A stretch of DNA of 64,000 nucleotides from a bacterium SCSIO 12844 (lineage in GTDB: Bacteria; Pseudomonadota; Gammaproteobacteria; Francisellales; Francisellaceae), in NCBI GenBank assembly GCA_024397935.1, contig CP073743.1:1984001-2048000 (forward strand), written 5' to 3'. The number at the start of each line of letters is the position of its first letter. Position 1 is the first letter of the stretch. Shown here in pieces: positions 49,704 through 61,842 of this stretch. The notes under the pieces were generated by a model. The model ran no database searches. It saw only the letters and a program-made list of their open reading frames with translations, and was not told where the DNA came from. The position numbers were made by a program, and so were the translations under genes.

Positions 49704-50531
49704 TTAGCAAACTGGCATACTAGTCGGTTTAGTATGCGCATCAGCAATTACTGGTGGATACAATGGTGAATGATCACCCAACTCCCTTGCTTGTTCAATT
49801 AAATCTAAAATCTTTTCATTCATAATTGCATATAACTGTTCATAAGATTCAATCACATAATAAATCGGTTGCATAATATCGATACGATACGGCGTCCTTA
49901 AAATTTCCAATGCATCAAATGCAACACGCTTAGGTGCTGGATCATCTACCGCATAAAGTGTTTCACCAATTGAAGATAAGATACCACCACCATATGAACG
50001 TAAGCCTTTTTTTGTTTGAATTAAGCCAAACTCAGCCGTAAACCAATAGAATCTTGCCAACATTTTTTGTACGTAGGCTGGAGCGCCTACACCAAGCTTA
50101 CCGTAGTTTTGAATCACATCAGCATAAGTTTGATCCGTTAACATTGGACAGTGACCAAATAATTCATGGAAAATATCAGGCTCTTGTAGATACTCTAGTT
50201 CCTCAGGTGTACGGATAAACGTAGCACAGGGAAATTTTTTCTCGCTTAATAATTTAAAAAATTTATCAAAATTAATTAATGCTGCAACAGGTGCAACTTC
50301 CCAGCCTCCATTCGCTTTTAATATCTTATTTAACTCCGGAATCTGTGGAATATGTAATTTTGGAAAATTAATAATATCTAAACCTTTTAAATATTCATCA
50401 CATGCCCTATTTGCAACAATATCAATTTGACGTTCAATTAGTGTATTCCATACACTATGTTCATCATCTGTATATTGCACAAATCCCTGATTATCCGGTT
50501 TTTTTGACTTATATTTTTTATCTTCTTTCAT
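49704..50531 (-). CDS. phhA: Phenylalanine-4-hydroxylase
   Basis: Fe(II)- and tetrahydropterin-dependent enzyme converting phenylalanine to tyrosine. The 275-residue monofunctional bacterial form lacks the ACT domain of animal enzymes. The iron ligands are in FHELFGHCP (His122, His127) and FYWFTAEFGL (Glu167), and TPEELEYLQEPDIFHE precedes. It heads the operon with phhB and a small esterase. It lets the cell make tyrosine from phenylalanine. Confidence 0.96.
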   Translation of the reverse strand: MKEDKKYKSKKPDNQGFVQYTDDEHSVWNTLIERQIDIVANRACDEYLKGLDIINFPKLHIPQIPELNKILKANGGWEVAPVAALINFDKFFKLLSEKKFPCATFIRTPEELEYLQEPDIFHELFGHCPMLTDQTYADVIQNYGKLGVGAPAYVQKMLARFYWFTAEFGLIQTKKGLRSYGGGILSSIGETLYAVDDPAPKRVAFDALEILRTPYRIDIMQPIYYVIESYEQLYAIMNEKILDLIEQARELGDHSPLYPPVIADAHTKPTSMPVC

Positions 50532-50750
50532 CAGAGCTTACCCGCATGCTTATATTATAAGTATACCTACGTTATGCAAGTTGTTCATAAAAATCAAGGT
50601 AAAATATTATTTTCACATTTGCTAATGCAATAAATTCAAGCAGAATATAGAAAGTATTTCTGGCCTTTATTAGTACAAACTTTTACAATATTTTAAGTCA
50701 TTTGGTGCTTAAAACTTACATAAGCACATAAACCATTTCAGGAGAGATAT

Positions 50751-52310
50751 GTGGATAAAAAACCAAAGCCAATATTATTGATGATCTTAGATGGCTGGGG
50801 CTTTCGAGAAGAAGATCAAGATAACGCGATTAATCAAGCAGGTACGCCAAATTGGGATCGGCTGTGGCAAAAAAATGCACATACATTACTTGATGCTTCA
50901 GGGGAAGTCGTTGGATTACCAACAGGACAAATGGGAAATTCAGAAGTAGGTCATGTTAATATCGGTGCTGGGCGGGTTGTCTACCAGGAACTAGCTCGTA
51001 TAAACCAAGATATTCAATCCAGTGATTTCTATCATAATAGTGTTTTAAATAATGCGGTTGAAAAAGCTGTTTCAAATAATAAAGCCATTCATATCTTAGG
51101 ACTATTATCACCAGGTGGTGTTCACAGTCATGAGAATCATATATTTGAAATGATTCGATTAGCCTATCGCAAAGGCGCACAGAAAATTTATCTTCATGCT
51201 TTTTTAGATGGTCGTGATACAGCACCTAAAAGTGCACTTAATTCATTAAAAAAAGCAGATGATTTATTTAATGAAATAGGCGCAGGCTTTGTTGCATCAA
51301 TCTGTGGCCGTTATTATGCCATGGATAGAGATAAGCGCTGGGATCGCGTTGAACAAGCATATAATTTATTGACGTTAGGTAAAGCTCCATACAGTGCAGA
51401 CTCCGCTACAAATGCATTAGAAAAAGCCTATCAACGTGGTGAAACGGATGAGTTTATTAAGCCAACTATTATTACTCCCAATGGAAATCCAGCTACAATT
51501 GAAGATGATGATGCGGTTATTTTTATGAATTTTAGATCTGACCGTGCAAGAGAATTATCTTATGCGTTATCTGATCCAAATTTTGATGGATTTAAGCGAC
51601 AAGTTGCACCCAATATCCGCTTAACGACGCTTACAAAATATGCTGATGATATTGACAGTGATATTGCATACCCACCTAGCGATATTCATAATAGTTTAGG
51701 TGAATATCTATCTGAACATGGCTTAAAACAATTGCGTATTGCTGAAACTGAAAAATATGCCCATGTGACTTTTTTCTTTAATGGTGGCGTTGAAACTATC
51801 TTTCCAGGCGAAGATCGTATTTTAGTACCTTCTCCAAAAGTTGCGACTTATGACCTTCAACCAGAAATGAGTGCTTATGAAGTTACTGACAAACTTGTTA
51901 GTGCTATTCATTCTGGTAAATATGATGCCATTATCTGTAATTATGCCAATGCCGATATGGTAGGTCATACAGGAAAAATGGATGCAGCAATTAAAGCTTG
52001 CGAAGCATTAGATAAGTGTATTGGTTTAATTTACACTGCTATTTCTGCTCAAGGTGGTGAAATGATTATTACAGCAGATCATGGTAATGCTGATTTAATG
52101 AAAAATCAACAAACACAAATGGCACATACTGCACATACAACTTCACTTGTTCCTGCACTTTTAGTTAGTGATTTACGATCATTTGAGCCAGTTATTTCTG
52201 ATGGAAGATTATCTGATATTGCACCGACTATTTTAAGTCTAATGGGTATGGAAATTCCACAAGAGATGACTGGCAGAATATTATTTAAACCAAAAACGCA
52301 TATTGAATAA
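50751..52310 (+). CDS. gpmI: 2,3-bisphosphoglycerate-independent phosphoglycerate mutase
   Basis: Mn-dependent enzyme interconverting 3- and 2-phosphoglycerate. It starts at GTG 50751 after GGAGAGATAT. The 519-residue product has the alkaline-phosphatase-type metal site (LMILDGWG, Asp14), phosphoserine Ser64 in [17 protein letters not shown] and ITADHGNAD. It completes lower glycolysis with the gap-pgk-pyk genes elsewhere in the window. Confidence 0.97.
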   Translation: MDKKPKPILLMILDGWGFREEDQDNAINQAGTPNWDRLWQKNAHTLLDASGEVVGLPTGQMGNSEVGHVNIGAGRVVYQELARINQDIQSSDFYHNSVLNNAVEKAVSNNKAIHILGLLSPGGVHSHENHIFEMIRLAYRKGAQKIYLHAFLDGRDTAPKSALNSLKKADDLFNEIGAGFVASICGRYYAMDRDKRWDRVEQAYNLLTLGKAPYSADSATNALEKAYQRGETDEFIKPTIITPNGNPATIEDDDAVIFMNFRSDRARELSYALSDPNFDGFKRQVAPNIRLTTLTKYADDIDSDIAYPPSDIHNSLGEYLSEHGLKQLRIAETEKYAHVTFFFNGGVETIFPGEDRILVPSPKVATYDLQPEMSAYEVTDKLVSAIHSGKYDAIICNYANADMVGHTGKMDAAIKACEALDKCIGLIYTAISAQGGEMIITADHGNADLMKNQQTQMAHTAHTTSLVPALLVSDLRSFEPVISDGRLSDIAPTILSLMGMEIPQEMTGRILFKPKTHIE

Positions 52311-52321
52311 TTTTAAATTAA

Positions 52322-53614
<1,293 letters not shown>

Positions 53615-53811
53615 CTTACTAGATTATATGACTTAGCTTCTATTTTAAAAAGTTTCAGCAACAAGTTTTATTGATATATACATATACATCATTAATATAT
53701 ATAACTATTTTTTGAAAATATGTGAAACAAATCTTCATTTTTTTATTCGATTATTTTATGTAATAATGAATTATATCTTTTAATTTATTCATTAAGTTTT
53801 TGGAGACTATC

Positions 53812-54495
53812 ATGTTTATTGCAGATGAACCCATTTTAGAGCCCAATCCCTTATTTATAAAATCTGAACCATTTTTTTCAAAGTCCGAAAAAATCTATTT
53901 ACATATGACAGACACAGAAAATATTGAATCAATCATGGAAAAAGGACTTATTCCAGCCTATAAATTAGGCATTGGAAGAGCAAATGATCGTGGCAATTTA
54001 GATAAAAAAGAAGCTTGTCCAGAAGGTATTTTTGTTGTTAATCCTGGTAAATTTATTCTTGATACTGCTCCTGAAAGTATTTTTATAATAACACTAGAAG
54101 AACCTAGTTTAGATGTTAATTATAAACGTGATAAACATGACGAATATCCTGCTGGGTTTTTCCCTGTAACTGAACCAATTAAGCCACTACATCATGCAAA
54201 AAAGGATGATAAAAAGAAAATTTATTGCTTCATATTAACAGATGGTGACTTAGACGAAGTAACTAAAGAAGCTTTATCTAAACTTGGCATAAAAGATACT
54301 AAATGGATCACTGATAAAGTAAAAATTTCATTTCCATTAAGAAGTTATGTAAGCAATAATAAATCACCATCTTTACAAGATGACATACCCTCATCTACAT
54401 ATATTTTTAAATCTTATTCTAGTGATAATGATTATGACTCTGATAATGATGTGCTTGCCAATGATGATGACTTAATATTTCAAATGGATTTATAA
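53812..54495 (+). CDS. ADP-ribosyltransferase-fold-like protein with acidic tail, 227 aa
   Basis: ATG 53812 follows TTGGAGACTATC; the in-frame TTG four codons upstream is part of that site. The stretch IYLHMTDTENIESIMEKGLI (His31) looks like the first block of the DarT / Tpt1-like branch of the ART fold, where Y-H-x-T begins the NAD pocket and a helix ending in GLxP follows. CPEGIFVV at about 68 could be the second strand. The C-terminus, after about 185, is low-complexity and Asp/Ser-rich with repeated Asn-Asp pairs. No signal peptide. Catalytic residues beyond His31 are not clear, so activity is uncertain. Confidence 0.55.
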   Translation: MFIADEPILEPNPLFIKSEPFFSKSEKIYLHMTDTENIESIMEKGLIPAYKLGIGRANDRGNLDKKEACPEGIFVVNPGKFILDTAPESIFIITLEEPSLDVNYKRDKHDEYPAGFFPVTEPIKPLHHAKKDDKKKIYCFILTDGDLDEVTKEALSKLGIKDTKWITDKVKISFPLRSYVSNNKSPSLQDDIPSSTYIFKSYSSDNDYDSDNDVLANDDDLIFQMDL

Positions 54496-54600
54496 TTTAA
54501 ATTTTAGGTTATAATTTATACAACAAAAGTCTTTATTAATCACACAGATTTTATTATAATATAGCTCTTAAAATAAGAATAATAATTCTATGGGGTTATA

Positions 54601-55047
54601 ATGACAGCAATCAATACAGGTATATCTATTAAAGTAAGAATCATTCATATGGTTTTATTTGAATTATTTGGCATTTTAATTTTTGCACCATTTGCAGCGC
54701 TTGTTTTAGCAGAAAATATCTTAACAGTTGGCACTTTAGGTATTGTAATTTCATTAATCGCCATGATATGGAATTTTATCTATAATATCATCTTTGATAA
54801 AATAGAAGCTAATTTAGGTAAAAATCGATTTGAACGTACTCCTGTTATTCGTGTATTACATGCACTTTTATTTGAAGGTGGATTATTAATAGCAACCATA
54901 CCTTTAGTTGCTATTTGGCTAAATATGAGCTTATTACAAGCATTTATCACGGATATTGCTTTTGTCGTTTTTTATCTTATTTATGCTTATGTTTATAACT
55001 GGTGTTTTGATAAAAGTTACCTTTATTTAATGCGTAAATATGCTTAA
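54601..55047 (+). CDS. PACE family multidrug efflux protein (two BTP domains)
   Basis: A 148-residue membrane protein of four transmembrane segments arranged as a tandem pair. Each half starts with the family signature: KVRIIHMVLFELFGILI (helix 1, with the functionally essential Glu) and RVLHALLFEGGLLIATIPLVAIW (helix 3). Helices 2 and 4 both have the N-F/Y-x3-D pattern: WNFIYNIIFDKIE and YAYVYNWCFDKSY. This is the PACE (proteobacterial antimicrobial compound efflux, AceI-like) family, which exports chlorhexidine and, physiologically, short diamines. Confidence 0.88.
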   Translation: MTAINTGISIKVRIIHMVLFELFGILIFAPFAALVLAENILTVGTLGIVISLIAMIWNFIYNIIFDKIEANLGKNRFERTPVIRVLHALLFEGGLLIATIPLVAIWLNMSLLQAFITDIAFVVFYLIYAYVYNWCFDKSYLYLMRKYA

Positions 55048-55058
55048 ATATATTAATT

Positions 55059-58000
55059 CTACTCAAACTTATCCAACACCCCTTTACAATAATCTTTATA
55101 AGCCCTATAGGTACCTGTTGTTGCTTCAGTTGCAACTAGGCCTACCGCACCAACCCCTGTTGCTAATAGTGCTGCAGCAGCACCCGTTTTTATAATGCTG
55201 CCTGTTGTATTAGGATAAATATAAAGTTTACTAAATGTACCTGAAATCGTAATTGGTAACGCAATAGATGATAGATTAATAAACTTAGCTTTTGGTGTTA
55301 AAGTTATATCAATTTTTTGATTAACTAAATCAACTGTGCCTTCACCAGTAACAATAGCCCCTTTACTATTTATTAATAAATCTTTAATTGTTAAAACACC
55401 TTTTTCAATATCAAATAAAGTGTACGCACAAGGCACGGTTATAATTTTTGAAAATTTATCACCCGATAATAATAATAAAAATTTACCTAATACTGATTCG
55501 CTGTTGAATAGTTTAATTTTTAATGAGTCACCAGCTATTTTCATTTTACCTGTTAACTGTTTCATTAAATCTAAGCTACTTAAGCCATTACTTTGTGCTT
55601 TAACTTGCATCATTAATGAGCCTTCATCTAATGGTATCGTATCATCAAGTAACAAATTATCTGGTGTGATTTTTAAAGTACCAATATAACCGTTTAAGTC
55701 TAATAGATAATTATTCTTTAATTTTATATCCGGTATTAGCTTACCAACAAAATCAACTTTTCCTTGGAAAAAAGTATCTGCCGTTAATGAAAAAAGTGCA
55801 CCTTTTGATGAACTTTGAGCTTTTAATACAACATTAGTCGACTGTTCATTTTTAGCTAAAATGAGTGTTTTAATTTGATAACTAATATCACTTTGGTATT
55901 GATTTAAAAGACGAGATAAAGGTTGCTTCATCCAGTTAGGTATTTCAGCTTGCTTTGCTTTAATTGCCTCGGCTTTTTTCTCTTTTTCTTCATTACTCTG
56001 CGATGGTTTCTTAGCTGTTAAACTCAGTGCATCAGAAGTTATTTTTAAAGTTGACTGTGCATTATGCATTGCTTGTTGAATCGAATAAATATTTAAATAT
56101 TGACTATTAAGTTTTGCTAGTAGTTGATGTTTTGAATCTTGATGCTTCCATTGGATATTACCTCTTAAATCACCACTATCTGATTGAGTGTTTAGTTCAA
56201 TATTCAATATTTGATTACTTTCTTTAAAGTCACTAGAAAGTTTCATATTGGTTAATTCAGGTAAATAAAAATCAAACCATTGATAAAGCAATTGATTTAA
56301 ACCACTTAATGATTGTGCATTAATAGAAATTGTACCCTGATAGTGTCGATTGGCTTTACTTAATTGACCACTAGCATGACCTGTCACTTTCAAACCATTT
56401 AAATCTAACTGCGTAATTAATACTTTAAATAACTGATTATTAAAATTATAGTTACCCTGTAATTGTAAGGATGTTAGCGTTTGATTAGCACCTGACTGAA
56501 AGTTTAAATTATTTAATATTAACTGATGTGGGAAAAGCGATAACTGACTACGTAAGTTGATATTTAAAATATCCGGCAATTTAACGCCTATTAGCTGTGA
56601 ATATCGGCTTAAATCAGCAATATTAGCTAATAAATTAACATTAATTCCCTGATTTTCTTCCCAGAATCCATTTAAATTAAGTTGAATGCTATCAGAATCA
56701 TAGGTTAAAAATAAACCGCCATTAATTGGTTTATTGGTCTGAAAAATACCATAGACACCATGACCTTTTAGTGATAGTAATTTTTCTAGGTATTTAGCTG
56801 AAATCGTATCAATATTAAATTTCAATTGATCATTAGAGGAGTTGATCGCCATTTTAACATTTAAATCTGTTAAATTAGGTAATGGATAAGTTATTAACGG
56901 TTGAATTGACTTTAATGAATCGACATTACCATTAATTGATAAATTAAACCATGGATTTGCTTGTTGATAATGAGCAAGCATACCTTTTAGATTAAGGTAG
57001 TTTTTTGTATCTTGATCAGTTGATTGTGTAGTTGTTTGATTAAGATGAACCTTCAAATCATAATCTAACGATGGCGTTGATTTATCTAAAAAGGATTTTA
57101 ACTGCCCATTTACTAATAACCCAACATGATTCACTTTTACCTTAGTCGGCTGAATATCAGCTATTAGTTGATAAGGTTTTTCACCACTTAAATTAATTAA
57201 AGTATCTATTGATTGAATTTGATAATTACCGGTTGAAATATTTAAATCTTTTAACAACTGAGCAATATGATCAGCATTAACATTTAATTTAGCTTTTAAC
57301 CAATTCTTTACATCAATTGGCCATTGTGCACCACCAGCTAACTCAAATATTTGATGATTGTTATAACTACTAGTAAAATTAAACTTCATCGGGAAATGAT
57401 CATTAGCTTTGATTAGCTGATAGTTAAATAAAACTATAAATGGTTTATTTTGATAATTTGCTTTAAATTTAGCATCATTAACATTAACTTTGTTACCATC
57501 ACCAATTACTGTGGCATTTAAAGATAAATGATCAAATGGTAACTGATCCTTAATAAAAAGCTTTTTTGGCACTTTTAATTGACCTGTAAGCTCAGCTTTT
57601 AGCCATTGTTTATTCGTTTTATCATCAATATAACCTTTTGCAGCAACATTTAAATTATCTTGATTATCATTTGCTTTTAAAGTAAATGAAAGAGGGAAAA
57701 TCGATGGATTATCCCCCATTGAGTACGCATTTAATAAAATTTTATAATCTAAATTATTATATTGAGAGCTTAATGTTAAATTTGATTGTAATGAATTTAA
57801 CTTATCATAGCTAAAATTACCTTGCCAATTTAGTTGATCTAATTCATTTATTTGTTGATACTCAGTACCTAAAGCTGCTTGCCATTGCTTTAAATTTGTT
57901 AATGCACCTTGTGTTTTTAATCGATAGACTAACTCATTTTTTTGATTATATGAAATATCTCCACTTGCACTCAGATGATTATTACTGATATCTCTTATCG

Positions 58001-58742
58001 CTAGGCTTAATGCTACTGTTTGTTTTAAATTTTTACTCTTAATATTTCCATTAATATCAATACTAATATTATTAAATATCCAATTACCTTTGATTAATCC
58101 ATCGTATTGATTACGGTCTTTACTTGTATTGGTCAAAGTTTGTTTTTTAATTTGTAGACGATAGGCTTGATTTTGATCTTTATAATTAATTGTACTATCG
58201 GTTATTATTACTTTAGGTAATAAATTTAACCATAAGAAATCAGATTTTTCTTCTTTTGAGGGTTTTTCAACTTTTTCTATTTTTGTTTTTTGCTCTTCAA
58301 TTTCTTGTGCATGTGTTTGCTGATCTTTCTCAATAATAAATGGTTTTGTTACATCATAATTAATAATTGCATGATTCACCGTTAATGAATTTAATTTAAA
58401 ATTACCACTAAAAATGGGCGCTAAATTAAATGATACTTTAGCTAATTCTACACCAGCAAATAAATAGGTTTTTTCTTGACCAACTTTATCTGTATTATTT
58501 TTTTCAGTAATGCTTAACCCTTGGATACTAATTGATAAGCCATCATTAAATGAATAGCCAACATAAATACCATTCAAACTAACATTTTGTCCTAGTGCTT
58601 CACTTGCTTGATTCGATATAAAGCCTGCTAATGGCGCAAATCGATAATAATTCAAAACTCCAAATGAAATACAGGCTAATAAAATCACTGCAACAATAAT
58701 ACTAATGATAATAAGCAATATACGTTTTGCTACTTTTTTCAT
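55059..58742 (-). CDS. AsmA family protein
   Basis: A 1227-residue protein anchored by one N-terminal membrane helix (about 8-30), followed by NYYRFAPLAGFISNQASEAL, then a long beta-rich repeat region in the periplasm and a conserved AsmA-type C-terminal domain (about 1040-1190). A hydrophobic Ala/Gly-rich stretch (AAALLATGVGAVGLVA) lies near the end. Large AsmA-like proteins such as TamB and YhdP form bridge-like grooves thought to carry phospholipids to the outer membrane. A Lys/Glu-rich low-complexity insert occurs at about 145-165. It is the longest gene in the window. Confidence 0.88.
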   Translation of the reverse strand: MKKVAKRILLIIISIIVAVILLACISFGVLNYYRFAPLAGFISNQASEALGQNVSLNGIYVGYSFNDGLSISIQGLSITEKNNTDKVGQEKTYLFAGVELAKVSFNLAPIFSGNFKLNSLTVNHAIINYDVTKPFIIEKDQQTHAQEIEEQKTKIEKVEKPSKEEKSDFLWLNLLPKVIITDSTINYKDQNQAYRLQIKKQTLTNTSKDRNQYDGLIKGNWIFNNISIDINGNIKSKNLKQTVALSLAIRDISNNHLSASGDISYNQKNELVYRLKTQGALTNLKQWQAALGTEYQQINELDQLNWQGNFSYDKLNSLQSNLTLSSQYNNLDYKILLNAYSMGDNPSIFPLSFTLKANDNQDNLNVAAKGYIDDKTNKQWLKAELTGQLKVPKKLFIKDQLPFDHLSLNATVIGDGNKVNVNDAKFKANYQNKPFIVLFNYQLIKANDHFPMKFNFTSSYNNHQIFELAGGAQWPIDVKNWLKAKLNVNADHIAQLLKDLNISTGNYQIQSIDTLINLSGEKPYQLIADIQPTKVKVNHVGLLVNGQLKSFLDKSTPSLDYDLKVHLNQTTTQSTDQDTKNYLNLKGMLAHYQQANPWFNLSINGNVDSLKSIQPLITYPLPNLTDLNVKMAINSSNDQLKFNIDTISAKYLEKLLSLKGHGVYGIFQTNKPINGGLFLTYDSDSIQLNLNGFWEENQGINVNLLANIADLSRYSQLIGVKLPDILNINLRSQLSLFPHQLILNNLNFQSGANQTLTSLQLQGNYNFNNQLFKVLITQLDLNGLKVTGHASGQLSKANRHYQGTISINAQSLSGLNQLLYQWFDFYLPELTNMKLSSDFKESNQILNIELNTQSDSGDLRGNIQWKHQDSKHQLLAKLNSQYLNIYSIQQAMHNAQSTLKITSDALSLTAKKPSQSNEEKEKKAEAIKAKQAEIPNWMKQPLSRLLNQYQSDISYQIKTLILAKNEQSTNVVLKAQSSSKGALFSLTADTFFQGKVDFVGKLIPDIKLKNNYLLDLNGYIGTLKITPDNLLLDDTIPLDEGSLMMQVKAQSNGLSSLDLMKQLTGKMKIAGDSLKIKLFNSESVLGKFLLLLSGDKFSKIITVPCAYTLFDIEKGVLTIKDLLINSKGAIVTGEGTVDLVNQKIDITLTPKAKFINLSSIALPITISGTFSKLYIYPNTTGSIIKTGAAAALLATGVGAVGLVATEATTGTYRAYKDYCKGVLDKFE

Positions 58743-58831
58743 ATGATGAAAACTTTTTCAAATTAGGTTAACATGCATTAAGTTTAAGACTTATTAGGCA
58801 TAGATACCAGTAAGATAAACAATATCTTTTA

Positions 58832-59383
58832 CTATGGTCTATCTTTACTAACCCAGCGTTTCCACATCATCAAAGCAACTGCTATGCTTCTGGCTTCCAT
58901 TAAATCAGGTTGCGCTAATAACTGATCTATATCTTTTAATTTCCATTCAATAACTTCTAATGCTTCAGGCTCATCACCTTCTAACTGTTGATCATACAAA
59001 TCTGTTGCAATAACAATATCAATACTATGGCGCATATAATTAGGTGAAAGCATCATAGAGGTTAAAAATTCAAAGTTTTTAGCTCCCTTACCTACTTCTT
59101 CCATCATTTCACGATTAGCACCTTCAAATAAAGTTTCTTCTGCTTCAACAAGGCCTTTAGGAAAACTAATTGTGTAGTCTTCAATACCAACACTATACTC
59201 CCTAACCAACAGCAAGGTTTCTTCATCAAGCATTGGAATAACCATCACTGAGCGGTGATGGTGAGGGCTTAGTCGTTCATAAACACGCTGACTACCATTA
59301 GAAAATGTTAAATCAACTGATTCAATATTAAATAATTTACTTTGTGCGATCGGGGTAATTTTATTAATTTTAGGTAATGACAT
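58832..59383 (-). CDS. nudE: ADP compounds hydrolase, Nudix family
   Basis: NudE hydrolyses ADP-ribose, NADH and diadenosine phosphates. ATG 59383 is chosen over a TTG three codons upstream. The 183-residue product has the Nudix box GLVEAEETLFEGANREMMEEVG with all catalytic Glu residues, preceded by VREYSVGIEDYTISFPKG, typical of the ADP-ribose pyrophosphatase branch. The SPNYMRHSIDIVIA stretch after the box fits NudE. Confidence 0.9.
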   Translation of the reverse strand: MSLPKINKITPIAQSKLFNIESVDLTFSNGSQRVYERLSPHHHRSVMVIPMLDEETLLLVREYSVGIEDYTISFPKGLVEAEETLFEGANREMMEEVGKGAKNFEFLTSMMLSPNYMRHSIDIVIATDLYDQQLEGDEPEALEVIEWKLKDIDQLLAQPDLMEARSIAVALMMWKRWVSKDRP

Positions 59384-59479
59384 TGATTTCAAACCAAATA
59401 TTATGCATTTTATTTATGCTATCGTGTTTATTGGTTTAATGCTAATTATTTTAATCTCAAGCTAGCAAGTTTAATAAAT

Positions 59480-61804
59480 TTAGCTATGCGCTAAATCACA
59501 TGCAATATCTCGATAAGCTTGCTTCGTATTAGGGTCTCTAATATCCATAAATATTACTAATGCATTACTAGAGCCTTGTCTTTTTTCTGCTTCACTACGA
59601 CACTCTCTTAAAATTTGAGATGCATTTGCAATTACATCAGCTTTAAAAACGCCTGATTTATCAGCTAATTTATTCCATATAATACTAATACCTTCAGGAA
59701 CAGTTTTTTCACTACTTGTAGTCTTAATTTTATTTCCCCCCATCAAACCTTTAACAGGGAAATTATCATTTTCAATTGTCTTATATAATTGATGTAGTTT
59801 TTCTAAATAATTTAGATTACATCTATCAGCATGTCTTACTAATACTTCTACACATTTATTTGAGCTTATATCTAATTGTTTTAATTTTTCATAGCCCTCA
59901 ATAATATTACTGCATACATGCCCATCAAACAAAATCCTACCATGAAGGGACAATTGAGCATCAGTTATTATCTGACATGCTTTATTAAAGTTAACCATCT
60001 CTTTTTCTTCAACTCTATCTAAAAACTCACCATATCGAGGAAAAAGTGCTACTCCAAAACATTTATCTAAATTTCCAATAGTAGTCTGAAATTGTTCAAA
60101 ATTATCAAGTGCTTTTGGAAGGTATTTATTTATATCTAAATTTTTAGTATATAGAAAATCTACCACATTAATGAAATTTTCAATATTATCTATTACAGAC
60201 GGTAGATAAAAACTAAAATCCACCCCTTTGATATTTAACTTTTTTATAGTACTATCAATTTTTTCAATATTATCTATTACTTTCTTAAGGCGACCATGAT
60301 TAATTTTAGGTTCACCTTTATCAATCTGTAAAATATTACAAATTACATTAAACTGATTAAGGTGATCTTTTATTTTAGGAAAATTTTCTTCTACATCTAA
60401 ACCAGCTGATTCTATATATTCACGTGCTACGCTTTGTTGTAATTTTTTAAATTTATATTCTACAGCGTGTGACAATTTTTTAAGTTGATACTCTCCAATA
60501 AGCTCTTTTTCCAATTCACTTTTTATTTCTTTAAGCTGTTCATTTACTTGCTTCGCAGTAATATTTTTATTGAGAGTTTTCTGGCTTGCAATTTTTATTA
60601 AATTGTTAATTTTACTATTATTATCTATTAATTTATCATTAAAAATCCAAACTTGTTTGTTAAGATCTTGGCGATTCTTACTTACCATTTGAAACTGATA
60701 AGTAAGTCCACAATCTTCCTTAGTCCATATAGCTACATTTGTTTTTACAAAACCCAACACTCTTAAAGCAGCATATATATCTAAATGCTCTCGTGTTTCA
60801 CTTCTGTGATTAGAAGGCAAAAATGCAGGAGTACCCCCAACAGAACCTTTACTGTCTAGATTTTTACTAAGTCCATAGTCTACTAAATGTAAATTTCCAT
60901 TTTTATCAATAACAATATTATCAGGCTTAATATCTAAGTGAGCTATTTTTTCACCTGTTTTAGAAGCCCTACCTGAATGCATTTTATCTATTAATTTAAA
61001 AAGCTGAATAGCTAAATCAAGTTGCTGAATTTCTGATAAGTTATCTTTTTCTCTTTTTAAATAACTTTTTAATGATTCTCCTAAATATTCATAAGCAATA
61101 TAATGTTTATTACTATCTTTTCTTTTATGATCACCAATTGAAGCGCCTAAATTTTTTGATGTTTGTGCCTCTTCATTTGCAAACTTATAATTTTTTAGTC
61201 TTTTAATAGCATATAGTTTACCATCTTCATCTTCAGCTAAAGTAACTTGACCATTACCTCCAGAGCCAAGAGCTTTAGTATTAACCGCTAAAATTTTACC
61301 TTCGATATTTAAAAAAGAATGTGACTTATGATTATCTTTATTTTTAGGGTTTACTTTACTAGAGCCTCTTTCATGCTTTAATTTAAATTCTCCAGAATTC
61401 TCTCTAAAATATTTTTTAGCCTTGCTCCACTCTTTAATTTTTGTGCCTTCATCCTGCCAATTGATCTTTATTTCAGCATTTATCAAGCCAAAATTAGACT
61501 CGAATACTCCTTTTAGCTCAGCATCATCTTCCTCTTCTTCCTTCTCTTCTTCTTTTTTTGATTTAAGACGTACATCATCTACTGGAGTATTAATTGGCTG
61601 AAATTTCTTAAAAATATCTAGAAAATCATTAACTTCTTCAGAATTAATAAATTTTTCTTTTATACTTAAGTCATCAGAACTTTCATATTTTAAATACCTT
61701 ATACGCATAAGCTCTGCATATTGTTTAGATATATCCATCTTTGAAAGGTATTCTATACATTGTAGTAGCCTATTAAATTTTAACTGAATATCTTTATGCT
61801 TCAT
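59480..61804 (-). CDS. Eukaryotic-like Ser/Thr protein kinase with long C-terminal region
   Basis: ATG 61804 follows AGAGGTTTATTT; an upstream in-frame start includes that site. The 774-residue protein has an N-terminal region with an acidic low-complexity stretch (EEEKEEEEDD, about 85-94) and a full kinase domain: glycine loop LGSGGNGQV (179-187), AIK (Lys201), HLDIKPDN (289-296, with Leu in place of Arg), DYG (309-311) and GTPAFLP (about 324-330). The C-terminal half (about 380-774) is a helical region of unknown function. No signal peptide or membrane helix, so a translocated effector is plausible. A Fur-box-like site lies upstream. Confidence 0.88.
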   Translation of the reverse strand: MKHKDIQLKFNRLLQCIEYLSKMDISKQYAELMRIRYLKYESSDDLSIKEKFINSEEVNDFLDIFKKFQPINTPVDDVRLKSKKEEEKEEEEDDAELKGVFESNFGLINAEIKINWQDEGTKIKEWSKAKKYFRENSGEFKLKHERGSSKVNPKNKDNHKSHSFLNIEGKILAVNTKALGSGGNGQVTLAEDEDGKLYAIKRLKNYKFANEEAQTSKNLGASIGDHKRKDSNKHYIAYEYLGESLKSYLKREKDNLSEIQQLDLAIQLFKLIDKMHSGRASKTGEKIAHLDIKPDNIVIDKNGNLHLVDYGLSKNLDSKGSVGGTPAFLPSNHRSETREHLDIYAALRVLGFVKTNVAIWTKEDCGLTYQFQMVSKNRQDLNKQVWIFNDKLIDNNSKINNLIKIASQKTLNKNITAKQVNEQLKEIKSELEKELIGEYQLKKLSHAVEYKFKKLQQSVAREYIESAGLDVEENFPKIKDHLNQFNVICNILQIDKGEPKINHGRLKKVIDNIEKIDSTIKKLNIKGVDFSFYLPSVIDNIENFINVVDFLYTKNLDINKYLPKALDNFEQFQTTIGNLDKCFGVALFPRYGEFLDRVEEKEMVNFNKACQIITDAQLSLHGRILFDGHVCSNIIEGYEKLKQLDISSNKCVEVLVRHADRCNLNYLEKLHQLYKTIENDNFPVKGLMGGNKIKTTSSEKTVPEGISIIWNKLADKSGVFKADVIANASQILRECRSEAEKRQGSSNALVIFMDIRDPNTKQAYRDIACDLAHS

Positions 61805-61842
61805 AAATAAACCTCTATACACTTACAACAGTACATAAAAAC

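Noticed and set aside
53812-55047. ART-like gene and following gene as a toxin-antitoxin pair
   Set aside because: The following gene is a PACE membrane transporter, more than 100 bp away and not macrodomain-like.
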